Of a stretch of DNA of 64,000 nucleotides, positions 12,655-23,629 are shown in pieces. This stretch comes from Limnanthes douglasii subsp. nivea (taxonomy: Eukaryota; Streptophyta; Magnoliopsida; Brassicales; Limnanthaceae). Under the pieces are notes generated by a model that was not told the origin of the DNA, did not search any database, and saw only the letters and a list, made by a program, of their open reading frames with translations. The position numbers and the translations under genes were made by a program. The stretch covers positions 76,458,885 through 76,522,884 of the forward strand of contig JAUPFV010000005.1 in the NCBI GenBank assembly GCA_036936605.1. Reading direction: 5' to 3'. Within the stretch, counting starts at the first letter, position 1; each line of letters begins with the position of its first letter.

Positions 12655-13836
12655 TTAATCTATTGTTAAAAGATCATTAAAATTGACGTCGATTTCTTTG
12701 TTTTTCAGAGTTAGAGATCTTGGAAGTCTACCAAGATTACTCTGATTTGGAGAGTTTCCCGAGCAAGAGGAGTCCACAACTATCTTCTTATTATTCGTGT
12801 ATATAGTATTCAAACTCCTTATAGCCTCAACCATTACATCGCTTTTATCAGTGTCATCAGGTACTTGAATAGAGGGAATTAAACTAGCTTTGTCAATGTC
12901 TTCAAGAACTGGATTGTTAGAGCATATAGCTTGATAAATCTGACTTTTCTTACTTTTGTCCACATTAACAGGATTGTTAATGTGCATCACATTACACTTC
13001 TTTTAGGATTGCTCAAATGAGACAATTTGATTATGTTCAAGTACTTTAACATTAAACTTTGATGACTTCTTTATGCGCTTATCTTATTCATGTTCTATGT
13101 GATAACAGTAATAACAATAACATGGGACATCTTTGTAGCTTATACGCAACCAACAACCCTCATTAGTACCAAACCCGACCCAAATATCCCTTTTAAGATC
13201 TTGAGTGATGTCTAGTTCCACCATAGCGCAGCTACCGTTAAACAGGGCTTGATTATTTGGTGGAATCCAGCATTTAAATGTCTCACCAATAGTGTTAGAA
13301 ATTGCAATATACAAGGATCTTCGCGATCATAATCCAGACAGGAACAGCTGGATTCTCGATCTTAGGATTAAAATTTTGGTGCCATTTTAGGAGACGCATA
13401 ATTTTGTCTCCAATAGTCCATATTAGTCTCATTCACAGCATACACATATCTTCTTTCATTAAAAATTCAAGTAGAAGATGCCTAGAATCCCAACTGCTGA
13501 TATTGACTTCACCCTTAAACTTTCCTTCATTTATAAATGTATTCATTGTCTGCATTTTAGGAATTCCTCGAGAGAACTTCACAATAAGGGTGTGAGCTCT
13601 GTTTTTATTAAGTGTATCTTTTGTTTCTTTGCTAAATTGGATGGATATGTGAGATTGATGATAGTTGATTTCTGTTGGATCAAGTTTTTCTTTGGTTTTT
13701 GTTGCATATGGGTCTTTCAAAACATCAACAAATGTTTTGCATCTTTGATTTTCATTGAGATCCGGGAAATCATCTTGGACAAGACCTGCCACGACGATAG
13801 ACTAGAAGGAGGAGAGGAAGGATCACGATTCTTCAT
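12655..13836 (-). pseudogene. LINE ORF1 (nucleic-acid-binding, zinc-knuckle type), degraded
   Basis: Probable start ATG at 13836 (MKNRDPSSPP), then a frame change to AGLVQDDFPDLNE. The 13433-13792 piece resembles the DUF4283 region. The 13084-13314 piece ends VGFGTNEGCWLRISYKDVP CYCYYCYHIEH, a decayed CCHC knuckle (zf-CCHC_4 style). The 12655-12990 piece is a low-complexity tail. Typical of ORF1 in plant L1 elements. Confidence 0.65.
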
Positions 13837-13869
13837 AGAAGAGACAAATTGAAGATAAAAGATGGATTT

Positions 13870-14440
13870 GACTTAATTCTTGAAGTTCAAGAATCTTCAT
13901 ACTCTGTTTTCTTGGAGGAAAACAGAGTTCATTTTCCCTAATAAAAGCCGTTCTCAAAAACTCAGCTAGCCTAAGGATATAAATATCAATGAATATCTAA
14001 AAACAAAGTCACTGTCTATTATAATCATATATTTTTAACAAATATTTATTTAATTAGGTTATTTATTTTTAATACCTCAAATATTTTATTAACTCTTATT
14101 TTATCAAATTATATATTTTTATTGAAACTTTCATCGCTTTTTAAGGGTATTTAACTTTAAAAAATATTTGTATAATTGTTTTCTGAAAAAAATTGTAACT
14201 GAATTGAATATTTTGTTTATTTTATGGTAATTGAATCGAATATATATATTAAGTTATAATTGATTTGATTTTTTTTAATTATAATTGAATTCAATATCTT
14301 ATTTTCTTGAATTGTAATCAAATTGAATATTTTAAATTAAATTTTTTTGTAATTTCTCTCTCTCGTGTGTTTTTATTTACGATTTGATTTTTATTAACGT
14401 CTATATTTTTGGTAGATGATAATGTTATATTCTGCCAAGG
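13870..14440. other. AT-rich spacer
   Basis: No gene seen. Very AT-rich sequence between the LINE 5' end and the TGACG repeat array. Confidence 0.5.
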
Positions 14441-14449
14441 GAGTATATT

Positions 14450-15195
14450 CCTTACTGAGACGAGGCTTACGACGAGACAAATGTACAATTCAGAATTATG
14501 ACTAGAGGTATTTCATAGATATGACGAGATAAAATTCAGAATAATGACGAGGGTTCAATCCAGAGTAATAACGAGGGATAAATCATAGATATGACGAGAT
14601 ACAAGTTAAAATAATGATGAGGGTTCGATTTAGAGTTATGGCGAAGGATAAATCATATATATGACAGGATACAAGTTAGAATTATGACGAGTGTCTAATT
14701 CAAAGTTTAGACAATGGGAAAATCAGAGATATGATGAGAGTCCAACTCAAAATAATGATGAATGTGCAAGTTAAAGTTATGACGAGATACAAATTAGAGT
14801 CATGACGAGATGGTAAATCATGATTATGGCGAGGGTATAATTCAAAGCTATGATGAGAGGTCATATTATAAATATGACGATGATTCAATTCAGAGACACG
14901 TTAGAGCCACATCAGTCACAATCCTTTATATACGTGTTATTTCATAATAGGTGTTTAATAAAGTTTGTTAGACGGTGTAATAGAATGACACATGTAAAGT
15001 AGTGATTGGATACACGAGTAGTTATGTAACTGGTAAAACATTGATGTAAATACTATAAATAGGGGTTAAAGTCTTCTTTGAATGACTGGTTACATTTTTT
15101 AATACAAAGAGTTTACACCACATTAGTTTTCTTCTTGATTTCAATTCATTACTTTGGCTAAGTCTTTGGAGAGAATTTCCTTTAACAAATATTTG
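14450..15195 (+). mobile_element. Ty3/gypsy LTR remnant with TGACG repeat array
   Basis: A degenerate tandem array (about 14455-14890, unit roughly 22-30 bp) is followed by promoter-like CTATAAATAGGGG near 15055. Then comes GCGTCATTTGTGGGAACG near 15190, a decayed form of the GGCGCCGTCTGTGGGAA sequence that follows the 5' LTR of the intact element at 21.75 kb. The body directly behind it has been deleted, since integrase sequence starts at about 15237. The left LTR boundary is not determined. Confidence 0.55.
14455..14890. repeat. Degenerate minisatellite with ATGACGAG core
   Basis: Repeated units of the form ATGACGAG followed by a spacer such as ATAAATCATAGAT or TTCAATTCAGAGTT, spaced about 22-30 bp apart. 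Seven exact TGACG cores are visible, and further copies read TGATG or TGGCG. TGACG is the core bound by plant TGA-type bZIP factors; whether it acts that way here is inference. Confidence 0.8.
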
Positions 15196-15236
15196 CGTCA
15201 TTTGTGGGAACGTTTATTGCATTGTACTTATGATAA

Positions 15237-15432
15237 GTGGGGAATTGTTTTGCTAGGTCATTTGCATATGGCCACAGGTAAAAGGCCGTTTTTGGTAGCG
15301 ACTATTGATTATTTTACCAAATGCGTTGAGTAAAAGACTTTGTCAATTATAGCTCATGGAATATGTGAATTTTTAAAGGGTCATATTTTGTCACAATTTG
15401 AGATTCCAATAATATTAATGACTGGGGCATTA
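15237..15432 (+). pseudogene. Ty3/gypsy integrase core fragment
   Basis: Translates as GIVLLGHLHMATGKRPFLVATIDYFTKCVE, then after a stop FLKGHILSQFEIPIILMT. This matches the start of the gypsy integrase catalytic core, up to just before the second Asp. It is short, interrupted, and joined at about 15.45 kb to a fragment reading on the opposite strand. Confidence 0.75.
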
Positions 15433-15866
15433 GTACCCTGTGAACAAAAAAACGACAAATTAGATTGCATTATTCGTAGTGCACCCAGGGTTCTTCCTCG
15501 TGCAGGTCTCTCAGAACCTTGAGTGCCTCCCATTGGCATAGGCATCGCAGCAGCGGTTGTGTGGAACTTTATCAGTAAAGGATATCGTCGAGAATTGTAT
15601 ATTTGGCTGCACGTAGCTATAAAACATGTGTTTTTGCCTTAGGCGTCGAGAGGGTACCATTTTGCAGGTATGATAGGTATGGCTGCCTCCAATCAATCTC
15701 AGTGTCGATTGCTCAAACATGGTTATCATTAGTAATAGTTGTAAGTGTGGGGCTATGTTGTAAGAGAATGAGAGGGTTATTGTTGGAGGTGGCCGTTTTG
15801 GCCAATAAGTATAGTAGAGTTGTTAAGGCGTGATACTTTGTCATAAATGACTTTATCGAACTTAAA

Positions 15867-16079
15867 TTATAATTCCTTAAGAGCCTCCAAATAGTAATAT
15901 GTTGTCTCATGTTTGACATCGTAGAGGGACCTTGCCTGGTTGATTACGAGTTGGGAATCAGATCGAATACGGATGACCCATGCCCCATAGATACTGGCCA
16001 GTCTTATTTCTCCTAGGACTGCCTCATACTCCACGGTGTTGTTAGTTACTGCAAAGTTGAACTTAATGGCTTGCCTCAC
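15867..16079 (-). pseudogene. gypsy RNase H fragment
   Basis: Reads AIKFNFAVTNNTVEYEAVLGEIRLA...RIRSDSQLVINQ, the N.A/VEYEA and D.QL motifs of gypsy RNase H. Continues in broken frames toward the integrase zinc-binding region to the left. Confidence 0.8.
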
Positions 16080-16514
16080 TTTATCGCATGTCGGCGTATT
16101 TAATATAATGTCGAACCCTCATTCTTGCGCATCAGAGGCCTTATCGGCCTACACTATCCATTCCATGGGGGAGCTTTTTATCAGCTTGTCAAACTCACCT
16201 CAAGCCTTTGTGCTGTTGTAAATTCATTAATGAAATCGGCTATCGTTTGGCCCTTAATCACGGTGCATGGCTCGTATTTAATATCATACTCACCTAAATC
16301 TACCGACTAACTTGTCAACCCCCAGAAATATCTAGATTCCGCAGCACGTTCTTCAAAAGGTTTAAGGTACAAATGATAACATTATACCTTTAGAAATACG
16401 TTCGAATCTTGCAAACTACCACCACGAGGTTGAGGGCCAACTTCTCGAGGTTGAGTTATCTTATTTCTGTGTCGATGAGGGTCTTGTTAATATAGTACAC
16501 CGGTTTCCACCCGG

Positions 16515-17515
16515 TCATACTCTGCACCTCGTTGACATTCGCTTTATTTGCAACAGGTCCTTAAGCTGATATGGGTCGACCTCAATTTCATTCTTATTGA
16601 CGACATAAATTAAAAATTTACCGCTCTGCACCATAAAAGAACACTTCAATGGGTTTAATTTAAGGTTGAATTGTCGTAAGGTTGCGAATATATCAGAGAG
16701 AACCTTGAGTTGGCGGTATTCTGTGTTACTCTTGACTAACATGTCGTCAATGTAAGCCTCCATATAATTGTCGAGCTATATTTCAAAAAAATTGTTGGTT
16801 AGGCATTGATATGTTGATCCCGTGTTTTTTAACCCGAATGGCATGAAGGTATTGAAGTAGCAACCCATCTCGGTCTGAAACTTCGTGTTCTCTTCGCCCT
16901 AGGGGGCATTCTGATCTAGTTGTAACCCGAGTAAATGCCCATAAATAATATGAGTTAGCAAACTGATGCAGATTCCACCAGTTGATCAATGCGGGGGAGT
17001 GAGAAAACATCCTTACGACAAGCTTGATTCAGGTCCGTGAAGTTGATGTACATCCACAACTGACCCCCTTTCTTTTTTACCAGGACTGGGTTGGCGACCC
17101 GTATAGGGTATTTTGTATTTCGAATGTGTCCCATGTGAATGACTTCTCCATCTCTTTCGAAATAGCCATAGAAAGCTTGGGAGATAATGTTCCTTGTTTT
17201 GCGGGATTGGTCACGCCCTTTTGTCGATAGCAAGCTCGTGGCATATAACTGATGGGATGACCCCCAACACATCGCTCGCACTCCAAGAAAAAACATCCAT
17301 ATTATATTGTAATAAATTAAGTAAATCGGGTCTATTTTTCCTCGAGCTACGACCTCTTTGATTTTGTCATCGTTGATACCAACGTTTGATTCTTTCTCAC
17401 GGGGGTCGTCCACCACTTCAAGAGATGGGACGGTTTCATGTTGTTGCTCCCCCCATTGCTGGTTAGTTGTTATCTCAAAGGCTAAGACGAATTTACATAA
17501 ACGATGTAACACCAA
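16515..17515 (-). pseudogene. gypsy reverse transcriptase, degraded
   Basis: Pieces in order: NPVLVKKKGGQLWMYINFTDLNQACRKD (RT motif 1) up to PRIDQLV at 17515-16955, an out-of-frame middle, then EAYIDDMLVKS with intact catalytic YIDD, LKLNPLKCSF and GKFL at 16763-16515. It is Tat-like rather than the other gypsy types, judged by similarity to the element at 25 kb. Confidence 0.85.
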
Positions 17516-18360
17516 TGGTAGGAGTATAAGTGTTGATTAGATCTATTTTCCCTATGGTCCTGCATGCTGCTAGGGGGCTGATATGTGGCCCGCCCCTTGG
17601 TGCGACCGTAAATTACCGATATTGTCTCTATTAAGGGTGTAAATATTTGTACTGAGTCATCATAGTAGGGTGCTCTTGGTCTGCTCACAAAGCCTTTAGC
17701 GCTGTCGTGATGTCCGGTGTCCTCTCTTCTTCTTCGTTCGGAAGACGACGTCTTTGAGTATGTGTGCCTATTCTCCGGGAAGTACAACGAGTCCCCCTTC
17801 TTGGCGTCGTCCATTAAGAGGAACTGATTTTCACGGGCAAGTATACCTTCAATTTTATTCACGAGAAACTTTACTAGGTTGATGTATAACTCTTCATCGT
17901 AGTCAACCCCCCTCTTCAGAGAAGTTGCAACCATCGACTCTTCTAGGTTGGACAGGGCGTTCATATCATGGATGAACCTTTTGATAACCTATTAAACCAG
18001 TCCATAGTGTTACTTTTGAGATACATGGAGAGTGCCTTGTAAAGCATGACATCATCTATATTAAACGACATCAGCATGTTTCGAAACTACTCCAAGTGAC
18101 GTTATGGGTCTCTTGTCCCGTCATAGGCCTCCATTCGTAATTGATCAAACTTGGGCGGAAACTTTGCCTCTAAAATATTTTCACAAATGGGGATTCTTTG
18201 AGGACGTAGGCGACCATATTGGGGCGAACCTAGTCATACTGAGTCGGGTTTTGCTTCTTGGATCGCTCAACCGCCACCCCGTCCGAGGTACTTCTCCACT
18301 TGCGGCCTTCCGACCGCTTCTTTTTTCCGTTACTTTCGCTTTCCCTCTTATCGGGTGCAT
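17480..18360 (-). pseudogene. gypsy gag, degraded
   Basis: The upstream part reads MEAYDGTRDP...FRNMLMSFNIDDVMLYKALSMYL...MDWFNRL, the retrotransposon gag (PF03732-type) core. The following 160-residue frame (17964-17482) holds the region before the nucleocapsid. Frameshifts separate the two. Confidence 0.65.
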
Positions 18361-18389
18361 TTGTTTTATGGTTCTCTCCTTTCGTAAAA

Positions 18390-18885
18390 ATACTCACAAA
18401 TAACTGTAAAAATGGATAAATTTATTAATCATGAAATAAAAAATGTGATTTTATATTCTTAGCCCAATTTATACAATTTTAATAGAACTTTCTCTATCTT
18501 ATTTATTACACAACCGCTCACTTGAACGTGAACTGTGTAGTAGATGTCCATTGCGCACTATCATGATCAGTAATATTACACGATCATTAATGGTGGTCAG
18601 AAGTAGGGTGTGAATATTACGATTGGCCTCAGTGAGGAGATTGTGCTCCTCCGTAACTTCTTGAATCGCTCTCCAAGCGGTAAACCCAAACTGTTTACCT
18701 CGCTCGGTTTGGGTTCCCTTTACCGAGCCCTAGAGTATCCTTTCTGCTTGATCTGGGTCTTTCTTGTTGATGTCGAGTATAACAAGCGATCCGAGAGTAT
18801 CCTATTCTCTTGGTCCCATTTTGCCTAATGCAAGGGATGCACCTTGCCTAGAGGTAATGGCCTTATCACCCACTGTGGACAACAC
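18390..18885 (-). repeat. LTR fragment, minus orientation
   Basis: The reverse complement shares CTTCTGACCACCATTAATGA, ATAAGATAGAGAAAGTTC and ATTAATAAA..TTATC blocks with the plus-strand sequence at about 20.85-21.06 kb. It abuts integrase of the opposite strand at about 18.89 kb. Confidence 0.7.
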
Positions 18886-18894
18886 AGCTTGATT

Positions 18895-19640
18895 CAACGT
18901 TTTTTGTTGATTATTTCACCACATGGGTGGAGGCTAAGGCCATATATATAACGTATAAACAGAAGGTTTACGAATTTATGCATAACCATATCTTATCCCA
19001 CTTCGGGATCCCGCAAATTCTCATGACCGACAACGGTCCATAGTTCCAAAATATTATTTTAACAAAATTATACCGACGGTACGGGGTGGAGCAACACTTC
19101 TCAGTGTCATATCATCCACAAGCCAACGACCAGATCGAGGTAACTAACATGACTATTCTAGATGGTATCAAAAATAATTTAGAATGAGCAAAAGGGAAGT
19201 GGCCAGATAAGCTCGCAGAAGTTCTTTGGGCCTATAGAATGACCATTTGCTCGGCAACAGGTGAAACCCCCTTCTTCTTGGTCTACGGTATGGAGGCATT
19301 CGTCCTACTAGAGGCCATCATACCCAACCACCGGGTCGTCTATTACTCTAAAACTTTAAACACAGATGAATTCCCGATATGTGTAGATTTAATCGAGGAG
19401 CGGTGCGACCAAACCAAGGTACAATCAGAGCATTACAAAATCCTGATGTGAAGCTATTTTGACTCCAAGCTCAGACCAAGGGCATTTCGGGTGGAGGAAT
19501 CATCCCAAATTGGGAAGGGGACTACATTATTATCTCCAAAGGACACCATAGAGCATATTGACTAGCCGACAAGGAATATATGGCTTCAAAATATCCATGA
19601 AATATTAACCATTTGAAATTATATCAAAGCACCATATAAG
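18895..19640 (+). pseudogene. Ty3/gypsy integrase, degraded
   Basis: Translation gives FVDYFTTWVEAK, HFGIPQILMTDNGP (second Asp), YHPQANDQIEVTNMTILDG (catalytic Glu), KWPDKLAEVLWAYRMT and ETPFFLVYGMEA. The C-terminal part runs to about NHLKLY at 19630. It has several stops. Shortly downstream (19665-19700) is the post-integrase box shared with the other Tat-type elements. Confidence 0.85.
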
Positions 19641-19644
19641 GAAA

Positions 19645-20490
19645 ATTTGCATTTTTTCCCTTTTGATGGCGTTGAAGGGTTATTTAATGAGGCGCATTCT
19701 CAATTGGTTAATAAATTATTTATATTTTCGTCAACGCACTAGGGTGGAGCCTCCTTTGATTTTTTCTCATTGTTTTAGGAGCCATATCAGGATTACCAGA
19801 TTGAAAAACACCAATAGGGCTAATAAGTATAATCATATAGTTAAACATATTATCACAATAAAGTGCTACCAACAAGAAGGGTTTGAATGTGGATTACCAC
19901 TCATAGAAGACTCGTGATTAGAATCCCTAGAGGGCATGCAAAACTGTTTCTCCTAAGACTCCCCAAATTAGACAAATAAAAAGTAAATGAGGTTGTAGAC
20001 GCTATAAAATACCTGTTATATTGTGGCGGAATAATCAGAGTACTGATTCTTAGATGAATATATCGTTCTTTGCACAACTCTCTCCAAACTCTCAATAGAA
20101 AATAACAATTATAGCTCTCGAAAACCCAAAAGTAGGTAACTTTTAACATAAATTTTTATTATTTTGGTCCACACGATTGCATCAAGATCGACAGTGGGAG
20201 TTTTTTTAATCAAATCTAATCGTCCAATGAAACTATAGTTGTTATAAACGAAACGTTATTTCTGCCTACCTATAAAAGAATCCCCACTTATGTAAGGGCA
20301 ATGACGCGACATATGTCACTCTTCTAATACGTGTCATCATTTCTCATACATCTAAAATCACATCAACCTCGTCAATGCCACCTGGCTAAATCATAAAAAT
20401 TTACCATCATCAGATTCATCTACCAATGTTTTATATCACATACTTTGCCTCCCACATTTTTACTCATTTCACTAACCCCTCATATCATAA
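19645..20490 (+). other. Post-integrase non-coding part of gypsy remnant
   Basis: Contains GATGGCGTTGAAGGGTTATT near 19672, matching the conserved box after integrase in the elements at 27.99 and 63.2 kb. Otherwise no coding sequence or antisense ORF is recognisable. Confidence 0.45.
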
Positions 20491-20499
20491 TGTGTTACT

Positions 20500-21075
20500 T
20501 AGAGGACTAGGGAGAGTCTTGAAAAATCCATAACCTTCAGGTTGGAGATGTATTTTATGTCTGGAAAGGGAGGACCATGAAGAGAAGACTCTTTCGGCTA
20601 GGAGTGGAAATATTAGTCATGGAAAATTCCTGACCGGATTGAGCAGCAAACCCGTCAGTGGTTGTTTCATGATCCTCAAGCTCGGCAAAGTAGAACCAAA
20701 CCTGGTGGAAACTGGCGATCAACTGAGGGACGAAGACATGAAGACTTACCAAGCGGAAGGGATAACAACCCATGCGGAGAGCAAAGTAAGAAGTTTACCG
20801 AGGGGATATTGTTCAACCCTGACGCAGGTCATAACCGTCATTCCACACGTGTCTCACTTCTGACCATCATTAATGAACGTGTAACATAACTGTTTTATTC
20901 GTGTATTATTGACTACATTCCACTAGTCCACGTTCAACAGATGTTTACATAATTATTAAGATAGAGAAAGTTCCTCTCGTACTATATAAATAGGGCTACA
21001 AACATAATATTGTATATTTTCATTCCAGATTAATAAAGTTATCATTTTAGTATACATTTGTGACGATTTTTCTCT
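20500..21075 (+). repeat. LTR (3'), plus orientation, of the head-to-head gypsy pair
   Basis: Homologous in inverse orientation to 18390-18885. Contains a TATA-like ACTATATAAATAGGGC at about 20980-20996 and ends near CATTTGTGACGA (about 21065). The left boundary is not certain. Confidence 0.6.
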
Positions 21076-21424
21076 AGCAAAACCTTTCACACACATACTT
21101 CATGGAAGGTCTAACGTCGACGTTCTTGCAAAAACAAGCTAACGTCGTTTCAATTGCAGCTCCAATCTCTTCTTCCATATTCAAAGCGTGTAACAAAAAC
21201 AGATCCACCATGGAAGAGACTTGAGCTGGTGTTTCTTATTTGATTACAAAATAACTTTTTTCTGGATCGAGAGAAAGCATAACAGAAGAAAAATGGATGT
21301 TCCTACATTGGTGCCAGCTATAGTTGTGAGCATTGTACACAAGTCAATTTCATGTGTTTGTAAATGCTTGATATAATTAGTTTTTGAATTTTGCATTGTA
21401 CACAAGTCAATTTTAATGGGTGAC
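21076..21424. other. Short unique spacer left of element 1
   Basis: No gene seen. A 20-nt sequence starting GCATTGTACACAAGTC occurs twice, near 21331 and 21393. Confidence 0.5.
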
Positions 21425-21752
21425 TGATGAGGGCGGAATTCGCCGATATAAATCATAAGGGGCCAAAGTGCAATAAACGATAGTTGATGTAGTTAACAAA
21501 GTGTTTTAGTCCTTCAAGGACCAATATGTAAAGATAAAGATAGTTGAGGACCCTGTCTGGAGTAGTAACGGCCCACTAAGGGCCTTAAATGGGTCCGCCT
21601 TATTCTAGTATAAAAGGGTGACCCACTTGCCTGAAATGGGAGATTGAATATTATTTTTTACGAATCTTCCTTTATCTCTCTACATTTTCTCTCTCTAGTC
21701 ACCTCTGGCACAAGATCCCAAGTATATTCTCCAAACAACTATTTACTCATCA
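21425..21752 (+). repeat. Element 1 5' LTR
   Basis: 328 bp, begins TGATGAGGGC and ends TTTACTCATCA. TATA box TATAAAAG at 21609-21616. Followed by TTGGCGCCGTCTGTGGGAA, the primer-binding region; TGGCGCC matches tRNAs ending GGCGCCA. Confidence 0.97.
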
Positions 21753-21823
21753 TTGGCGCCGTCTGTGGGAATCGGTGATACCAAAAAGGAATCTTTTATT
21801 CTTTGAAAATCACATTTTTCGGG

Positions 21824-23629
21824 ATGAACAGCGAAGCAGCAATAGAGGGGGACGGTAGAGAAGTCGTTCGAGCCGTCTCAGGTTCGGGAGGCACGGTAGT
21901 CCCCGGCCGAGAATGGCACGGCGGACGGGACAAGCGGTCAACTTTGATAATGACCCGGAAGCAAATCCTCGAGGACATTGCTCGGTTAGAAGAAGAAATG
22001 GAGCGGGCATTGGGCGAGAAAAGAGCCCGCGAAGGAAAGGGCAAAGAGCCCCTCCTGGAGGATCGGGGGGCAGCTGGCCATGGCAACGATCCGCGAATAG
22101 AGGCCCGACCCGTTAGGTACTACAGAGATTCTCTCCCCGATGACGAAGAAGCTGCTAGGACTCGTCGGAACCTTGAGAACCATCGGGCCATGACATCAGA
22201 CTACCCCTCAGACGATTCGTCGGGCAAAGAATACCTACGGCGGGAAAGAGTTCAACGAGCGCAAAAGAATCGATCCCGACGCCTTCGAGGGTCCAGGGCA
22301 GACCCTCTGCAGTATAAGAAGGGCGGCACCGATAAGCCGACCCCGACATCCTTTGAGAAAGAAGAAATGCATACCGCCAGCCGCGGAGAGCGGGAAATAT
22401 TACCACCGGTTCCGTGGCAACCATCGAATAGCCAGAACCATGGTTACAGAACCAGTAGCCAATTCGTCAGCCCGGGAGTCGAGGGGCTCTATGGAGTTAG
22501 GACCGAGGGTCTTGGGGGAGGAGCATGTGAGCTCGGAGTCAACTGGAGGGCCTCTCCATTGTCCGATGAGATATTAGCGGGACAGCTCCCGAGGAGATTT
22601 GACATTTCTAAGCTAGAAAAATACGACGGGAAAAAGGACCCGGATAACCATTTGGAGGCTTTCAAAAACTTCATGTTAAGCTTCGACAACGATGACAAGC
22701 TCCTGTGTAGAGCATTTTCTATGACTTTCAAAGACAGAGCTTCTAAGTGGTACAACCGCTTGCCACAGGGTTGCATTCGGAACTTCAGAACTTTCTGGAC
22801 GATATTCAGGCAACACTTCGTCGGAAGTAAGAGTTTCCGTGCAAATGGAGATACCATCATGAATTGTAGACAGAAGCTGGGGGAGAGCCTCAGAGAATAC
22901 ACAAGGCGGTTCATCGACGCGAAAACCGACCTGGACCATTGCGAAGAGAATGTGGCTCTAACGGCGTTTCGTTTGGGCCTACTTCCGGGGCCGATGAAGC
23001 AAGCCGTGACAAAAAAGCAAGCATTCACTTTTTGCGCGCTTCTGGCGCAAATAGAGAAGCAGATATTAATCGAAGAGACAGAAGCGTGTGAGTTGGCGGC
23101 CCAGATCCAGCAGAGTGCCCAAGCGTCGGTCGTAATAAGGCAGGGCTCCCGGTCAGATTACGCCAGGGCGGCCCAACCAGTTAGCACGATACACCCGAGC
23201 CCACCTACGTTGACCAAACCTCCAACCCCGACCGGTCTGAGACCAAGACAAACTGGACAGGCGATTTCTCGACCCATGTCCAACAAATGGACGCGACCTG
23301 CCTACTTCGCGGACCTCACAGAGTGCGTGTCATCGATCTATGAAAAAACCAAGAGGAGCGGAATGTACCGAAGACCTTTTCTCATCCCGACGCCCCGGGA
23401 ACAAAGGAATAACCGCTATTGCCGCTACCACGAAGACGTCGGGCATGACACGAAGGATTGCATAGCCTTGAAGAAGGAGATACAGATGCTCATAGAACAT
23501 GGGAACCTGTTGGAGTATGTAAAGAAGGCACAGCAGGGCACGACCTCGAAAGAAGTGGTTATCGTACCAAAACCAGAGACGACCATGGCCATTTCAGAGG
23601 TGACCGACCACTTCGACGTGACAGTTTAG
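21824..23629 (+). CDS. gag: Element 1 gag
   Basis: About 601 residues from the first good ATG (MNSEAAIEGD); an upstream in-frame TTG is not a likely start. The N-terminal third is charged and low-complexity. The retrotransposon gag core spans about residues 255-415 (KLEKYDGKKDPDNHLEAFK, ASKWYNRLP, LGLLPGPMKQAV). A Cys/His cluster YCRYHEDVGHDTKDC at about 532-546 stands where a zinc knuckle normally is. The frame ends at a single TAG (23627-23629). The same frame stays open into the protease region, so gag and protease were probably one ORF. TAG may be a CAG mutated by C-to-T, or a readthrough stop. Confidence 0.92.
   Translation: MNSEAAIEGDGREVVRAVSGSGGTVVPGREWHGGRDKRSTLIMTRKQILEDIARLEEEMERALGEKRAREGKGKEPLLEDRGAAGHGNDPRIEARPVRYYRDSLPDDEEAARTRRNLENHRAMTSDYPSDDSSGKEYLRRERVQRAQKNRSRRLRGSRADPLQYKKGGTDKPTPTSFEKEEMHTASRGEREILPPVPWQPSNSQNHGYRTSSQFVSPGVEGLYGVRTEGLGGGACELGVNWRASPLSDEILAGQLPRRFDISKLEKYDGKKDPDNHLEAFKNFMLSFDNDDKLLCRAFSMTFKDRASKWYNRLPQGCIRNFRTFWTIFRQHFVGSKSFRANGDTIMNCRQKLGESLREYTRRFIDAKTDLDHCEENVALTAFRLGLLPGPMKQAVTKKQAFTFCALLAQIEKQILIEETEACELAAQIQQSAQASVVIRQGSRSDYARAAQPVSTIHPSPPTLTKPPTPTGLRPRQTGQAISRPMSNKWTRPAYFADLTECVSSIYEKTKRSGMYRRPFLIPTPREQRNNRYCRYHEDVGHDTKDCIALKKEIQMLIEHGNLLEYVKKAQQGTTSKEVVIVPKPETTMAISEVTDHFDVTV

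Larger units (their letters stand above)
8030..13860 (-). mobile_element. Decayed L1-type LINE (non-LTR retrotransposon), nearly full length
   Basis: On the minus strand the full plant L1 order can be read: ORF1 with a DUF4283/zinc-knuckle-like region (about 13840-12650), endonuclease (12570-11930), reverse transcriptase (10900-9700), zf-RVT region (9560-9090) and a C-terminal RNase H (8830-8430). Stops and frameshifts interrupt every domain, so the element is dead. About 400 bp after the RNase H may be its 3'UTR. No poly-A (plus-strand poly-T) tail or target-site duplication was seen, so the left boundary is approximate. Confidence 0.85.
15470..18885 (-). mobile_element. Inverted Ty3/gypsy fragment: LTR-gag-RT-RNase H-integrase start
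   Basis: On the minus strand, in order: LTR piece (18885-18390), gag (18360-17480), RT (17515-16515), RNase H (16080-15860) and a zinc-binding integrase start ending LLRC...VLRDLHEEE near 15480. No protease was recognised between gag and RT. Its LTR is homologous to the plus-strand sequence at about 20.5-21.07 kb, so two copies of one family lie head-to-head. Many stops are present. Confidence 0.75.

Noticed and set aside
21986..22424. Minus-strand open frames overlapping gag
   Set aside because: Shadows of the GC-rich gag coding strand; no domain signature and no conserved counterpart.
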